Shown here piece by piece: positions 27,499-36,396 of a DNA stretch of 64,000 bases. Position 1 is the first letter of the stretch. Each line of letters begins with the position of its first letter. The DNA comes from Marisalimonas sp016777705. Its GTDB lineage: Bacteria; Pseudomonadota; Alphaproteobacteria; Puniceispirillales; Marisalimonadaceae. Location: the NCBI RefSeq assembly GCF_047717795.1, contig NZ_CP159808.1, positions 1,860,001-1,924,000 of the forward strand. The letters run 5' to 3'. A program made the position numbers and the translations under genes. The notes below the pieces were generated by a model. That model was not told the origin of the DNA, searched no databases, and saw only the letters and a list, made by a program, of their open reading frames with translations.

Positions 27499-29061
27499 AT
27501 GAGAATTGGTAGCCCAAAAGAAATATTTAAAGGTGAAAACCGAGTCGCAATGACACCTGATAGTGCAAAACATCTTCAAAAATTAGGTTATGAGTGCATA
27601 ATAGAAACTGGCGCAGGCAACAATTCTAATTTTTCAGATAAAGATTATAAAGAAGCTGGTGTTAAAATAGCTAAAACTAAAGAACAATTATGGAAAGAAT
27701 CAGACATAATTTTGAAAGTTAGAGCTCCTGAAAAATCAGAATTTTCAACAGTTAAATTAGGTCAACTTATTATAAGTTTTATTTGGCCAGGACAAAACAA
27801 AGCACTGCTTGATAGCCTTAGCAAGAAAAAAGTTACAGTACAGGCTATGGACATGATCCCAAGGATTAGTAGAGCACAAAAAATGGATGCTTTATCTTCT
27901 ATGGCTAATATCGCTGGATATCGAGCCGTTATAGAGGCTGGAAATCAGTTTGGCAGATTTTTTACTGGTCAAATTACAGCTGCAGGTAAAGTTCCACCTG
28001 CTAAAATTCTTGTAATTGGTGCAGGAGTAGCTGGATTAGCGGCTATAGGTACCGCACAATCAATGGGAGCTATTGTTAGAGCTTTTGATGTAAGGCCAGA
28101 AGTTGCAGAGCAAATAGAATCAATGGGTGCCGAATTTCTTATGCTGGATTTTGACTCAGACGGTACTGGTGAAGGTGGATATGCAAAACCAGCTTCAAAA
28201 GAATTCATCAAAAAAGAAATGGAACTTTTTAGAGCTCAAGCTCCAGAAATTGATATTGTTATTACGACTGCACTAATTCCAGGTATGCCTGCACCGAAAC
28301 TTTGGCCAGCTGAAATGGTAGACCTAATGAAACCTGGTTCAGTAATTGTTGACCTAGCCGCAGAACAAGGTGGAAACTGTGATGTTACAGTCCCCAATAA
28401 AATGATAGAGACAAAAAATAAAGTTAAAGTAATAGGATATACTGACTTACCAAGTAGAATGGCAACGCAATCTTCTAATTTATACTCAACAAATACCCGA
28501 CATATGATAGATGACCTAACTCCTGAGAAAAATGGTATACCTTATGTCAATATGGAAGACGATGTAATTAGGGGAGCTACAGTCCTACACAAAGGAGAAA
28601 TAACTTTCCCACCGCCAAAGCCCAAAATTGTAGCTATAGCAAAGCACACAAATGAAAAGGTTAAAGAAAAAACACCTGAAGAAATTAATAAAGAAAAAAT
28701 CGAAGCTGAAAAGAAATCAGGCCGTTTACAAGCCATGCTTCTTATAATTGGGGCTTGCTTAACTTGGTATATAGGAATGTACGCACCACCTGAATTTATG
28801 CAGCATTTTATTGTTTTTATATTATCATGTTTTGTTGGTTATCAAGTAATATGGAACGTAGCACACTCACTTCATACTCCGCTTATGGCAGTAACTAATG
28901 CTATTTCAAGTATAATTATACTTGGAGCTTTATTACAAATGAAGACTGACAACGATATTGTTAGCATTTTGGCATTAGTTTCTATTTTTATTGCAACTAT
29001 AAATATTGTTGGTGGATTTATGGTTACAAAAAGAATGTTAGCAATGTTTCAAAGAAGTTAA
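27499..29061 (+). CDS. pntA: NAD(P) transhydrogenase subunit alpha (one-piece PntA)
   Basis: Proton-translocating transhydrogenase subunit carrying the NAD(H)-binding domain I and part of the membrane domain II. The 520-residue protein starts MRIGSPKEIFKGENRVAMTP, has the Rossmann motif VIGAGVAGLAAI and the FDVRPEVAEQIESMGAE block, then an acidic and lysine-rich linker, and three to four membrane helices from about residue 410. Many alphaproteobacteria split this gene into pntAA and pntAB; here it is fused, as in E. coli. AAGGAG lies nine bases before the ATG. pntB follows after 15 bases. Confidence 0.96.
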   Translation: MRIGSPKEIFKGENRVAMTPDSAKHLQKLGYECIIETGAGNNSNFSDKDYKEAGVKIAKTKEQLWKESDIILKVRAPEKSEFSTVKLGQLIISFIWPGQNKALLDSLSKKKVTVQAMDMIPRISRAQKMDALSSMANIAGYRAVIEAGNQFGRFFTGQITAAGKVPPAKILVIGAGVAGLAAIGTAQSMGAIVRAFDVRPEVAEQIESMGAEFLMLDFDSDGTGEGGYAKPASKEFIKKEMELFRAQAPEIDIVITTALIPGMPAPKLWPAEMVDLMKPGSVIVDLAAEQGGNCDVTVPNKMIETKNKVKVIGYTDLPSRMATQSSNLYSTNTRHMIDDLTPEKNGIPYVNMEDDVIRGATVLHKGEITFPPPKPKIVAIAKHTNEKVKEKTPEEINKEKIEAEKKSGRLQAMLLIIGACLTWYIGMYAPPEFMQHFIVFILSCFVGYQVIWNVAHSLHTPLMAVTNAISSIIILGALLQMKTDNDIVSILALVSIFIATINIVGGFMVTKRMLAMFQRS

Positions 29062-29076
29062 ATAAAGGATTATAGA

Positions 29077-30459
29077 ATGACCATAGGAATATTAACTGCT
29101 TCATATATCACTTCTAGTGTACTTTTTATCCTAGCTTTAGGGGGATTAAGTAATCAAGAAAAAGCAAAACGAGCAGTATGGTATGGTATATTTGGAATGG
29201 CTATTGCCGTTGCGGCCACAATTTTTGGTAATCAGGTGTTTCTAACTGATTGGTTAGATTGGCTTATTGGAGCAATAGTAATTGGCTCCGCTATTGGAGT
29301 TATAGTTGCAAAAAAAGTTCAGATGACAGGCATGCCACAGCTTGTTGCAGCACTTCACTCATTTGTTGGATTAGCAGCTGTTTTTATTGGGATTAACTCA
29401 GCACTACTACCACATTCTGGTTTTTCGAGTTCAGAACTGACAATACATAATATTGAAGTTTTCTTAGGAGTGTTTATTGGAGCAATAACCTTTACTGGAT
29501 CTATAATAGCTTTTGGAAAATTGTCTGAGCTAATTACTGGAAAGGCTCTAATATTACCAGCTAGGCATGCTTTAAATATAATAATGTTATTAGCATGTTT
29601 AACTCTTGGATATATGTTTCTTGACCATGCCGGTAGCTGGACACTTATAGTCATGACAATCATTGCTTTTATAATTGGAGCTCATTTAGTACTAGCTATT
29701 GGAGGTGCTGACATGCCAGTTGTAGTTTCAATGCTCAACTCTTATTCTGGATGGGCAGCTGCAGCTACAGGCTTTATGCTAGGTAATGATCTTTTAATAG
29801 TCACAGGGGCGCTTGTAGGATCTTCCGGAGCAATTCTTTCATATATTATGTGCAAAGCTATGAATAGAAATTTTCTTTCTGTTATTCTTGGTGGATGGGG
29901 AGACACAACTGGACCTACTATGGACATTGACGGTGAAATGATACCAATAGACATTGAATCTGTTGCATCTGCATTAAATGACGCAAATAGAATAGTTATT
30001 GTCCCTGGTTATGGGATGGCTGTAGCACAAGCTCAAAGTGCTGTTTCCGAGTTAACATCGAGACTAAGAGCCCAGAAAAAAGAGGTTAGGTTTGGAATAC
30101 ACCCAGTTGCTGGACGTCTTCCCGGACATATGAACGTTTTGCTGGCAGAAGCAAAAGTCCCATATGATATTGTCCTTGAAATGGATGAAATTAACTCTGA
30201 CTTTCCTGACATTGATGTCGTTATGATACTTGGTGCAAATGACATTGTGAACCCTGCAGCCCAAGAAGACCCTAATAGCCCTATAGCAGGAATGCCTGTA
30301 CTAGAAGTTTGGAAGGCTAAGCAAGTTTTTATTTCAAAAAGAGGTCAAGGAAGAGGTTATTCTGGAATTGAAAATCCACTATTCTTTAAAGAAAATTCAA
30401 GAATGGTTTATGGTGACGCAAAAAAATCTCTGGATTCTATATTAAAAAATATTAGCTAG
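29077..30459 (+). CDS. pntB: NAD(P) transhydrogenase subunit beta
   Basis: Partner of PntA; carries most of the membrane proton channel and the NADP(H)-binding domain III. The 460-residue protein has about eight or nine membrane helices in the first 260 residues, with the ALHSFVGLAAV channel segment containing the key His. Domain III has VPGYGMAVAQAQ, AGRLPGHMNVLLAEA and DVVMILGANDIVNP. The stop is three bases from the convergent kinase gene. Together PntAB use the proton gradient to make NADPH, useful for the biosynthetic and gluconeogenic steps seen elsewhere in the window. Confidence 0.97.
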   Translation: MTIGILTASYITSSVLFILALGGLSNQEKAKRAVWYGIFGMAIAVAATIFGNQVFLTDWLDWLIGAIVIGSAIGVIVAKKVQMTGMPQLVAALHSFVGLAAVFIGINSALLPHSGFSSSELTIHNIEVFLGVFIGAITFTGSIIAFGKLSELITGKALILPARHALNIIMLLACLTLGYMFLDHAGSWTLIVMTIIAFIIGAHLVLAIGGADMPVVVSMLNSYSGWAAAATGFMLGNDLLIVTGALVGSSGAILSYIMCKAMNRNFLSVILGGWGDTTGPTMDIDGEMIPIDIESVASALNDANRIVIVPGYGMAVAQAQSAVSELTSRLRAQKKEVRFGIHPVAGRLPGHMNVLLAEAKVPYDIVLEMDEINSDFPDIDVVMILGANDIVNPAAQEDPNSPIAGMPVLEVWKAKQVFISKRGQGRGYSGIENPLFFKENSRMVYGDAKKSLDSILKNIS

Positions 30460-30462
30460 CAT

Positions 30463-31836
30463 TCAATGTTTCTGTGTTAAACCTGATTTTTTAATAGCTG
30501 CTTGTTGTTTTTTTAGCAATTCCTGTTCATTAAAATTACCTACCAAGTCATTAAAAATTCTATACCAATTTACTTCAGCCTTGAGATGCATAAAAACAGA
30601 ACCTAAACCTACGGCAGCTCTATCCATTAATACAAATTCTCTAGGTGGCTTAACACCACCTATTTTTTTTAATTCTTCGTGAACCTTTTCAGCAGTTTCT
30701 CTTCCATATTGTCCTGAAGCGCTAGGATTAATTAACCTGACCTTATCTTCTAATAGTGGTTGGTAAATGAAATTAGCCCATATATTTAATACACTTATTA
30801 ATTCTTTTGAGGGATTTTCAAATCCCCATCTTTTATAAGCATTTACTGCTTGTTCTTCATTTCCATCTCTAAGCGCTTTATATAATTCTATTACACCAGT
30901 TACAAAATCAGGCCTAAAAATTCTTATACATCCAAAATCCATTAAGTTTATTCCACCATCAGGTCGAATAGAGTAATTACCTAAATGAGGATCTCCATGT
31001 ATTACTCCGAATTTGTAGAAAGGTACGTACCAGGCTTTAAACATATTCATTGCAACCTGATTTCTAATTTCTATGCCAGAGTTTTCAGAGATGAATTGCA
31101 TGATTTTCATACCATCAATTCTAGTCATTGTAAGAAGTCTATTAGTAGACAAACTATCTATTGGTTTAGGTAAAGTTATCTCATTATAATCAGACAACAT
31201 ATGTCTATAAAGATTCATATTTTGTATTTCATGAGAATAATCTAACTCTTCTTTTAAACGATCGGATAATTCTTCATGAATAGATTTAGTTGAAATAGCA
31301 CTGTCATACTTCTCATATAATGAAAAAATTAACTTAAGTTGTTTTAAGTCAGCTTGAACAGCTGACCCCATATCTGGATATTGTAATTTACAAGCTAATT
31401 TCTGACCTTGATTATCTTCAGCGAAATGAACCTGCCCTAAAGAAGCTGCAGCAGAAGCACTTTTACTAAAATCCTTAAAATGAGTTAACCAGTTTTCTCC
31501 TAATTCAGCTTTCATTCTTCTTTTTACAAAAAGCCAACCCATTGAAGGAGCATCTGCTTGAAGGTGAGATAATTCATTTACATATTCTTTGGGAAGAGCA
31601 TCTGGTATTGTTGCTAAAATTTGAGCAACTTTCATGAGCGGCCCTTTCAACCCACCTAGGGCAGCTCTTAAGTCAGCAGCATGTTGTTCTCTATCTATTT
31701 TTATACCTAAATATTTTTCTCCTGCTAATCTAGCAGCTAGACCGCCCATAGCAGACGTAACTTTTGCATATCTTTTGAATCTTCCACCTGTCATTGAAGA
31801 GCTTAGTTCGTCATTCATATTATATTTATCTTTCAT
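30463..31836 (-). CDS. ABC1/COQ8-type atypical kinase (AarF/UbiB family)
   Basis: Atypical protein-kinase-like ATPase of the ADCK/COQ8 group that supports ubiquinone biosynthesis. Visible marks: the KxGQ-type motif as GLKGPLMKVAQILATIPDALP, the alanine-rich ATP loop SASAAASLGQVHFAED in place of a glycine loop, HGDPHLGNYSI (catalytic loop) and LMDFGCIR (metal-binding DFG). At 457 residues without the two C-terminal membrane helices of E. coli UbiB it is closer to the COQ8/ADCK branch. COQ9 is encoded nearby, which supports a quinone role, but a paralog with another role is possible. Confidence 0.85.
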   Translation of the reverse strand: MKDKYNMNDELSSSMTGGRFKRYAKVTSAMGGLAARLAGEKYLGIKIDREQHAADLRAALGGLKGPLMKVAQILATIPDALPKEYVNELSHLQADAPSMGWLFVKRRMKAELGENWLTHFKDFSKSASAAASLGQVHFAEDNQGQKLACKLQYPDMGSAVQADLKQLKLIFSLYEKYDSAISTKSIHEELSDRLKEELDYSHEIQNMNLYRHMLSDYNEITLPKPIDSLSTNRLLTMTRIDGMKIMQFISENSGIEIRNQVAMNMFKAWYVPFYKFGVIHGDPHLGNYSIRPDGGINLMDFGCIRIFRPDFVTGVIELYKALRDGNEEQAVNAYKRWGFENPSKELISVLNIWANFIYQPLLEDKVRLINPSASGQYGRETAEKVHEELKKIGGVKPPREFVLMDRAAVGLGSVFMHLKAEVNWYRIFNDLVGNFNEQELLKKQQAAIKKSGLTQKH

Positions 31837-31870
31837 AAAATAGATAACCCAATCATAAATTCATTTGTGT

Positions 31871-33655
31871 TTAAATACTCTCTAATTCATCCATTAGACC
31901 AGAAATCATTGATACGCCTTTATCCCAAAAACTTTGATCATAAGCACTCAAACCAAATGGTTTTAATAATTCATTATGGCTTTTGGTACCACCAGCTGAT
32001 AACATTTCAATATATTTTTTAGCAAATATATCTTTATCACTTTTTTGATATAAATACCAAAGAGCATTAACCAAACTATCTCCAAATGCATATGCATAGA
32101 CATAAAATGGAGTGTGAACAAAATGTGGTATATATCCCCATAAAACTCTATAATCTTCCGTAAGGTTGATATTAGGTCCTACCGCGTGGGATTGAGTTTC
32201 CATCCAAATATCACCTATTTCATTTGGCGTTAATTCAGATTTTATTCTTGCTTCATGAAATTTAACTTCAAACTGATGAAAGCCAATTTGTCTTACAACA
32301 GTATTTAACATATCCTCAATTTTACCTGCTAAAAGTTGTTTTTTTAATTCAATATGACTTTCATCTAAAAGTTTTCTAAAAACAAGCATCTCACCAAAAA
32401 CTGAAGCTGTCTCTGCAAGAGTTAATGGAGTATCAGCCATTAATAATCCATTCTTTGCGGCTAAAATTTGATGTACTCCATGACCTAATTCATGAGCTAA
32501 AGTCATAACATCTCTTATTTTACCTTGATAATTTACTAATACATATGGATGTAATGAAGGTACTGATGGATGAGCAAATGCACCAGATGCTTTTCCTTTT
32601 CTAACGCTAGCGTCAATCCAATCATTCTCAAAAAACAAACTTGCTAGCTTTGAAATCTCAGGATGAAAAGAGGCAAATGAACCCAGAACAATATCTTTGG
32701 CTTCTGACCATTCAATTAATTTATCTGTTGTTTGAGGTAATGGAGCATTTCTATCCCACCAATCAAGTTTGGTTTTACCAAATTGTTTAGCTTTCCATTT
32801 ATAATATCTGTGGGTCAATTTGGGCATGGCATTATTAACAGTAGTAACCAGCGTATTAACAACTTCATCTTCTACATCGTTATCTAAATTTCTTGAAGAT
32901 ACAATACCTTTAAAGCCTCTCTTATTATCTTCAATATACCTATCTCTGGAAATGACATTTAATATCATTCCTAATATACGTTTATTATTTTCAAGAACTT
33001 CTGACAATGATTTACCCGCTAATTTTCTATTTTCTGGATGCGGGTCTGATAATAAATTTAAAATCTCAGCTTCACTTAACATTTCTTTTTTGAAAGGGAA
33101 ACGTAATGCAGCAGATGTCTCATCAAAAAGTCTTACCCATGCTGACCTTCCTGTGGCTGATTTTTCAATCAACATTTCCTCAACTAAAGGATCTAGAAGG
33201 TAATCATTTTTCTTTCTTAAAATAGTCAGGTATGGCAACCATTTACTTGAGTTGGTACCTTTTGTCCATTCACTAACTGTTTTATCATCTAACTTTGACA
33301 ACTCTAAAGTAAAAAAAACTAGTAAAGATGATATCTCAGTAAGCTTATCCGAGACAGAAGCATTATATCTTGAAATTTCTGGATCTTCCATATTAGTTGT
33401 AAAAATCAAGTTACTATGAGTACCAATTTTATAAATTTTTTCACTAATATTTTGGTATGTTTCAATGCAATTTAAAAATTCTGAAGCATTTAAATCTTTT
33501 ATTTTTCCTTTCCACTGAATTGAAAAATCTTCTGATAGCTCTTTTATTATTTTAATATCACTTTCAATGCTTGGGTCATCTATATCTTTATAGATTTCTG
33601 AAAGATCCCATACGGGTAATTCTGTATCCATTGTATTAATTTTAATTTCATCCAT
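31871..33655 (-). CDS. pepF: Oligoendopeptidase F (M3B family)
   Basis: Cytosolic zinc metallopeptidase that degrades short peptides. The 594-residue protein has the HExxH motif as AHELGHGVHQ (His388, Glu389, His392) with the downstream ligand Glu415 in TLAETASVFGEM, and the family C-terminus with HFVHTPFYVYAYAFGDSL. N-terminal helices correspond to the PepF substrate-channel region. It is likely co-transcribed with the upstream hydrolase (gap 25 bases). A role in peptide recycling fits a heterotroph. Confidence 0.95.
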   Translation of the reverse strand: MDEIKINTMDTELPVWDLSEIYKDIDDPSIESDIKIIKELSEDFSIQWKGKIKDLNASEFLNCIETYQNISEKIYKIGTHSNLIFTTNMEDPEISRYNASVSDKLTEISSLLVFFTLELSKLDDKTVSEWTKGTNSSKWLPYLTILRKKNDYLLDPLVEEMLIEKSATGRSAWVRLFDETSAALRFPFKKEMLSEAEILNLLSDPHPENRKLAGKSLSEVLENNKRILGMILNVISRDRYIEDNKRGFKGIVSSRNLDNDVEDEVVNTLVTTVNNAMPKLTHRYYKWKAKQFGKTKLDWWDRNAPLPQTTDKLIEWSEAKDIVLGSFASFHPEISKLASLFFENDWIDASVRKGKASGAFAHPSVPSLHPYVLVNYQGKIRDVMTLAHELGHGVHQILAAKNGLLMADTPLTLAETASVFGEMLVFRKLLDESHIELKKQLLAGKIEDMLNTVVRQIGFHQFEVKFHEARIKSELTPNEIGDIWMETQSHAVGPNINLTEDYRVLWGYIPHFVHTPFYVYAYAFGDSLVNALWYLYQKSDKDIFAKKYIEMLSAGGTKSHNELLKPFGLSAYDQSFWDKGVSMISGLMDELESI

Positions 33656-33680
33656 TAGATTTATAAACCTTTGTTACTTT

Positions 33681-34565
33681 TTATGTTAAAAATTGTAATA
33701 TATTTTTAAGAATTTCTTTGGGGTTTTCTTCAGCTAAATAATGACCGGAGTCAATCGCATTACCTTTAACTTCTTGAGTGCAGTAACTTTGCCAAATTGA
33801 CAAAGGATCATACCATTGATCTATTTTACCTTTTTTACCCCATAAAACTAAAATAGGCATTTCAAGTTTAATATTATTCTCTCTAGTTGTCTTATCATGA
33901 ATTAAATCAATAGTTGCTGCAGCCCTGTAATCTTCACAAATAGCATTAATAGTTTCTGGATTTTTAATACAATCAATGTAATCCTTTAAAGCTAATGGAG
34001 AAAAAAAATCTTTATCTTTTTTTTCTCTAGAAGTATGTGCAAAAAACCATTCCTCTGGAGCCTTGTTAATAACTGACTCTGGAATAGGACTTCTTTGAGC
34101 TAACCAGAACCAATGATAGTATCCCATCGCAAAATCCATGTTAGTTCTTTCAAAGTGCTCTACAGTTGGTATTATATCTAACAACATCATTTTTATTACT
34201 TTGCCAGGAAAGTCTAATGCCAAACGATGAGCAATTCGGGCACCTCTATCGTGAGCTACAATATAAAAAGTATCATAACCAAGGTTTGTCATAAACTCTA
34301 ACATATCAGCTGCCATTTGAACTTTTGAATGCCCCTCATGATTATGTGATAATGCAGGTTTGAAAGATTTACCATATCCTGGAATATCTGGACAAATAAC
34401 TGTATAATTATTTACTAACTCTGGAGATACTTTATGCCACATTACATGGGTTTGAGGGTTGCCATGGAGCATTAATATTGGAAGTCCACTACCTGCTTTT
34501 CTATATCTGATTGAGCCTTTTTTAATTCTTAAAAAAGATATTTTAAAATCTGAAAAAAAGTTCAT
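33681..34565 (-). CDS. Alpha/beta hydrolase similar to haloacetate (fluoroacetate) dehalogenases
   Basis: A hydrolase of about 294 residues with the fluoroacetate-dehalogenase pattern: oxyanion segment LHGNPQTHVMWH, nucleophile Asp in AHDRGARIAHR with both carboxylate-binding arginines, LDIIPTVEHFERTN, a His-Trp pair in YYHWFWLAQ where the known enzyme holds fluoride, and the catalytic His in DSGHYLAEENP. Family members hydrolyse the C-F or C-Cl bond of haloacetates, but some are epoxide or ester hydrolases. The start chosen has AGGA eight bases upstream; a frame start 19 codons earlier lacks support. Substrate specificity is predicted and unproven. Confidence 0.75.
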   Translation of the reverse strand: MNFFSDFKISFLRIKKGSIRYRKAGSGLPILMLHGNPQTHVMWHKVSPELVNNYTVICPDIPGYGKSFKPALSHNHEGHSKVQMAADMLEFMTNLGYDTFYIVAHDRGARIAHRLALDFPGKVIKMMLLDIIPTVEHFERTNMDFAMGYYHWFWLAQRSPIPESVINKAPEEWFFAHTSREKKDKDFFSPLALKDYIDCIKNPETINAICEDYRAAATIDLIHDKTTRENNIKLEMPILVLWGKKGKIDQWYDPLSIWQSYCTQEVKGNAIDSGHYLAEENPKEILKNILQFLT

Positions 34566-34782
34566 GTTATTTATCCTAATCTCTAGATATTTAGAAATTG
34601 AGTAAGAGTTAGATCTTATCACAATGACTAACTTATATAAGATATAATAATAAAAAAGAATTATACAATCGGATATGAGAACAGTTTATAATTTGACAAG
34701 CAATTTTATCCACTTTAAATTTAACTTTTTAATCAAAAATACTCTATACGTTTTCTACTCATATTTATTTTGATTATAAAAA

Positions 34783-34810
34783 TTGACACTTAAATAAGCC
34801 TATTTATTAT
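34783..34810 (+). promoter_or_regulatory. Strong sigma-70 promoter, predicted leaderless start
   Basis: TTGACA, a 16-base spacer and TATTAT match the consensus well. The expected transcription start falls on or next to the ATG at 34817, so the following gene may be translated from a leaderless mRNA; no ribosome binding site is present. Confidence 0.6.
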
Positions 34811-34816
34811 ATCCTT

Positions 34817-35239
34817 ATGAATTTTTGTTACCTTTTAAGAATTAATTTAAATAGAGTATTTGTTATAGTAAGTTTGTTAATTTATCCCTCAGTCGCGAGT
34901 TCAGATAATATTGGAAATTTTGCTAACAAATTATTTAATCATTATGAATACGATGATAAAATAAATAATTATTTAAAATCAATTTTTTCTTTTGGGAATT
35001 CAAAAAAAAACAAATCATCTAAAACAACACAAAGTTTTTCCAAAGACACTTCGAAAATTTCAAAACATTCTTTAAAAATTAAGTCGAAAAACAAATTAAT
35101 TTATGGTTTTGGAAATGGACAATCACTACAAATAAATCCTTCAAATATTAATAATAAAATTACCTATCATAGAACTCCTTTTTCTTATTTTGAAATAAAA
35201 AGAGACTCTGTCTTATACGGATTTAAATTAGATTTTTAA
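34817..35239 (+). CDS. Small exported protein of unknown function
   Basis: I do not recognise this 140-residue protein. A hydrophobic segment (about residues 12-28, ending YPSVASSD) looks like a signal peptide. The mature part has a short DNIGNFANKLFNHY region, a Ser/Lys-rich low-complexity middle (about 55-95) and a C-terminal beta-like stretch ending in VLYGFKLDF. A terminal Phe after alternating residues recalls the signal used by outer-membrane barrels, but the protein is too short to be a full barrel. A consensus promoter directly at the ATG supports expression. It is flanked by a minus-strand gene and tRNA-Arg. Confidence 0.6.
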   Translation: MNFCYLLRINLNRVFVIVSLLIYPSVASSDNIGNFANKLFNHYEYDDKINNYLKSIFSFGNSKKNKSSKTTQSFSKDTSKISKHSLKIKSKNKLIYGFGNGQSLQINPSNINNKITYHRTPFSYFEIKRDSVLYGFKLDF

Positions 35240-35276
35240 CAAACATTATTTCTAGTTATTCTTCTATATTGAAGAA

Positions 35277-35353
35277 TGGTGACCTCGACAGGACTCGAAC
35301 CTGTTACCTCAAGATTAGGAATCTTGCGCTCTATCCAGATGAGCTACGAGGCC
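35277..35353 (-). tRNA. tRNA-Arg (anticodon CCT)
   Basis: Minus-strand cloverleaf: acceptor GGCCTCG pairs with CGAGGTC (one G-U), discriminator A, encoded CCA; anticodon stem CAAGA/TCTTG with loop TTCCTAA gives CCT; GGTTCGAGTCC T-arm. Reads AGG. A weak 7-bp AT-rich hairpin (35258-35277) follows the 3' end and could aid termination. Confidence 0.97.
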
Positions 35354-35475
35354 ACTTATCATAGTTAATATCATATAAATCTTTATTATCAATAGTTAGA
35401 TTATTCGAAATAATTGTGGTGAATTAACAACAAAAGTTTATATTATAAATATTGAACTACTTAGGAAAGAAATAC

Positions 35476-36396
35476 ATGAGCATTGATTTAGAACTTAAAG
35501 ATAAAGTAGCTGTTGTAACTGGCGCAGGTGGGGGTATTGGTCGAGAAATAGCGTTAGCACTAGCTGCAGAAGGAACATCTATAGTTGTAAATGATATAGG
35601 AGTTTCTTTGACAGGTGAAGGTGGTTCAAATTCTCCAGCTGAAGAGACTTCCGGATTAATTACACAAAAGGGAGGCAAAGCAGTTATTAGCAATGAAAGC
35701 GTTTCTACTTGGGAAAGTGCTCAATTAATTATTAAAAAGGCAATAGATACATTTGGAAAGATTGACATTGTTATTAACAATGCAGGTATTTTAAGAGATA
35801 CAATTTTTCATAAAATGGACCCATCTGACTGGGAAAATGTTATTAACGTACATTTAAATGGTGGTTTTTACGTTAGCCGAGCTGCTGCTCCATATTTCCG
35901 TGAACAAAATTCAGGATCATATGTTCATATGACTAGTACATCTGGTTTAATAGGTAATTTTGGCCAAGCCAATTATTCAGCTGCTAAATTGGGTATTGCT
36001 GGGTTATCAAAATCTATTGCATTAGATATGAGTAGGTTTAATGTTAGATCAAATTGCATCGCTCCGTTTGCTTGGAGCAGAATGACAAACTCAATTCCTT
36101 CAACTACGGAGGCTGAAAAAGAGAGGGTTGAAAGACTAAAAAAAATGACTCCTGAAACTAATGCTCCTTTAGCTGTTTTCCTAGCTTCGGCTGCAGCGAA
36201 AGAAGTTAGTGGACAAATATTTAGTGCAAGATTAAATGAGCTTTTTATATATAATCAAAACAGACCTATAAAAAGCGTGCATTCTGATACAGGCTGGACC
36301 CCTCATGAGATAGCTGAGAGGGCTTACCCGTCACTTAAAAGTTCAATGACACCTAATGAAAGAAGTGGGGATGTTTTCAGTTGGGACCCAATTTAA
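35476..36396 (+). CDS. Short-chain dehydrogenase/reductase, MFE-2 hydroxyacyl-CoA dehydrogenase-like
   Basis: NAD(P)-dependent oxidoreductase with the classical SDR marks: TGAGGGIG cofactor loop, NNAG, catalytic Ser in MTSTSG, and YSAAK. The length (about 306) and long C-terminal tail resemble the 3-hydroxyacyl-CoA dehydrogenase domain of multifunctional enzyme type 2 and related bacterial acyl-CoA enzymes, which have the NDIGVSLTGEGG insertion seen here. The start was set at the ATG with AGGA nine bases upstream; an earlier frame start adds eight residues. The 3' end overlaps the convergent gph gene by 20 bases. Beta-oxidation is a likely but unproven role. Confidence 0.85.
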   Translation: MSIDLELKDKVAVVTGAGGGIGREIALALAAEGTSIVVNDIGVSLTGEGGSNSPAEETSGLITQKGGKAVISNESVSTWESAQLIIKKAIDTFGKIDIVINNAGILRDTIFHKMDPSDWENVINVHLNGGFYVSRAAAPYFREQNSGSYVHMTSTSGLIGNFGQANYSAAKLGIAGLSKSIALDMSRFNVRSNCIAPFAWSRMTNSIPSTTEAEKERVERLKKMTPETNAPLAVFLASAAAKEVSGQIFSARLNELFIYNQNRPIKSVHSDTGWTPHEIAERAYPSLKSSMTPNERSGDVFSWDPI

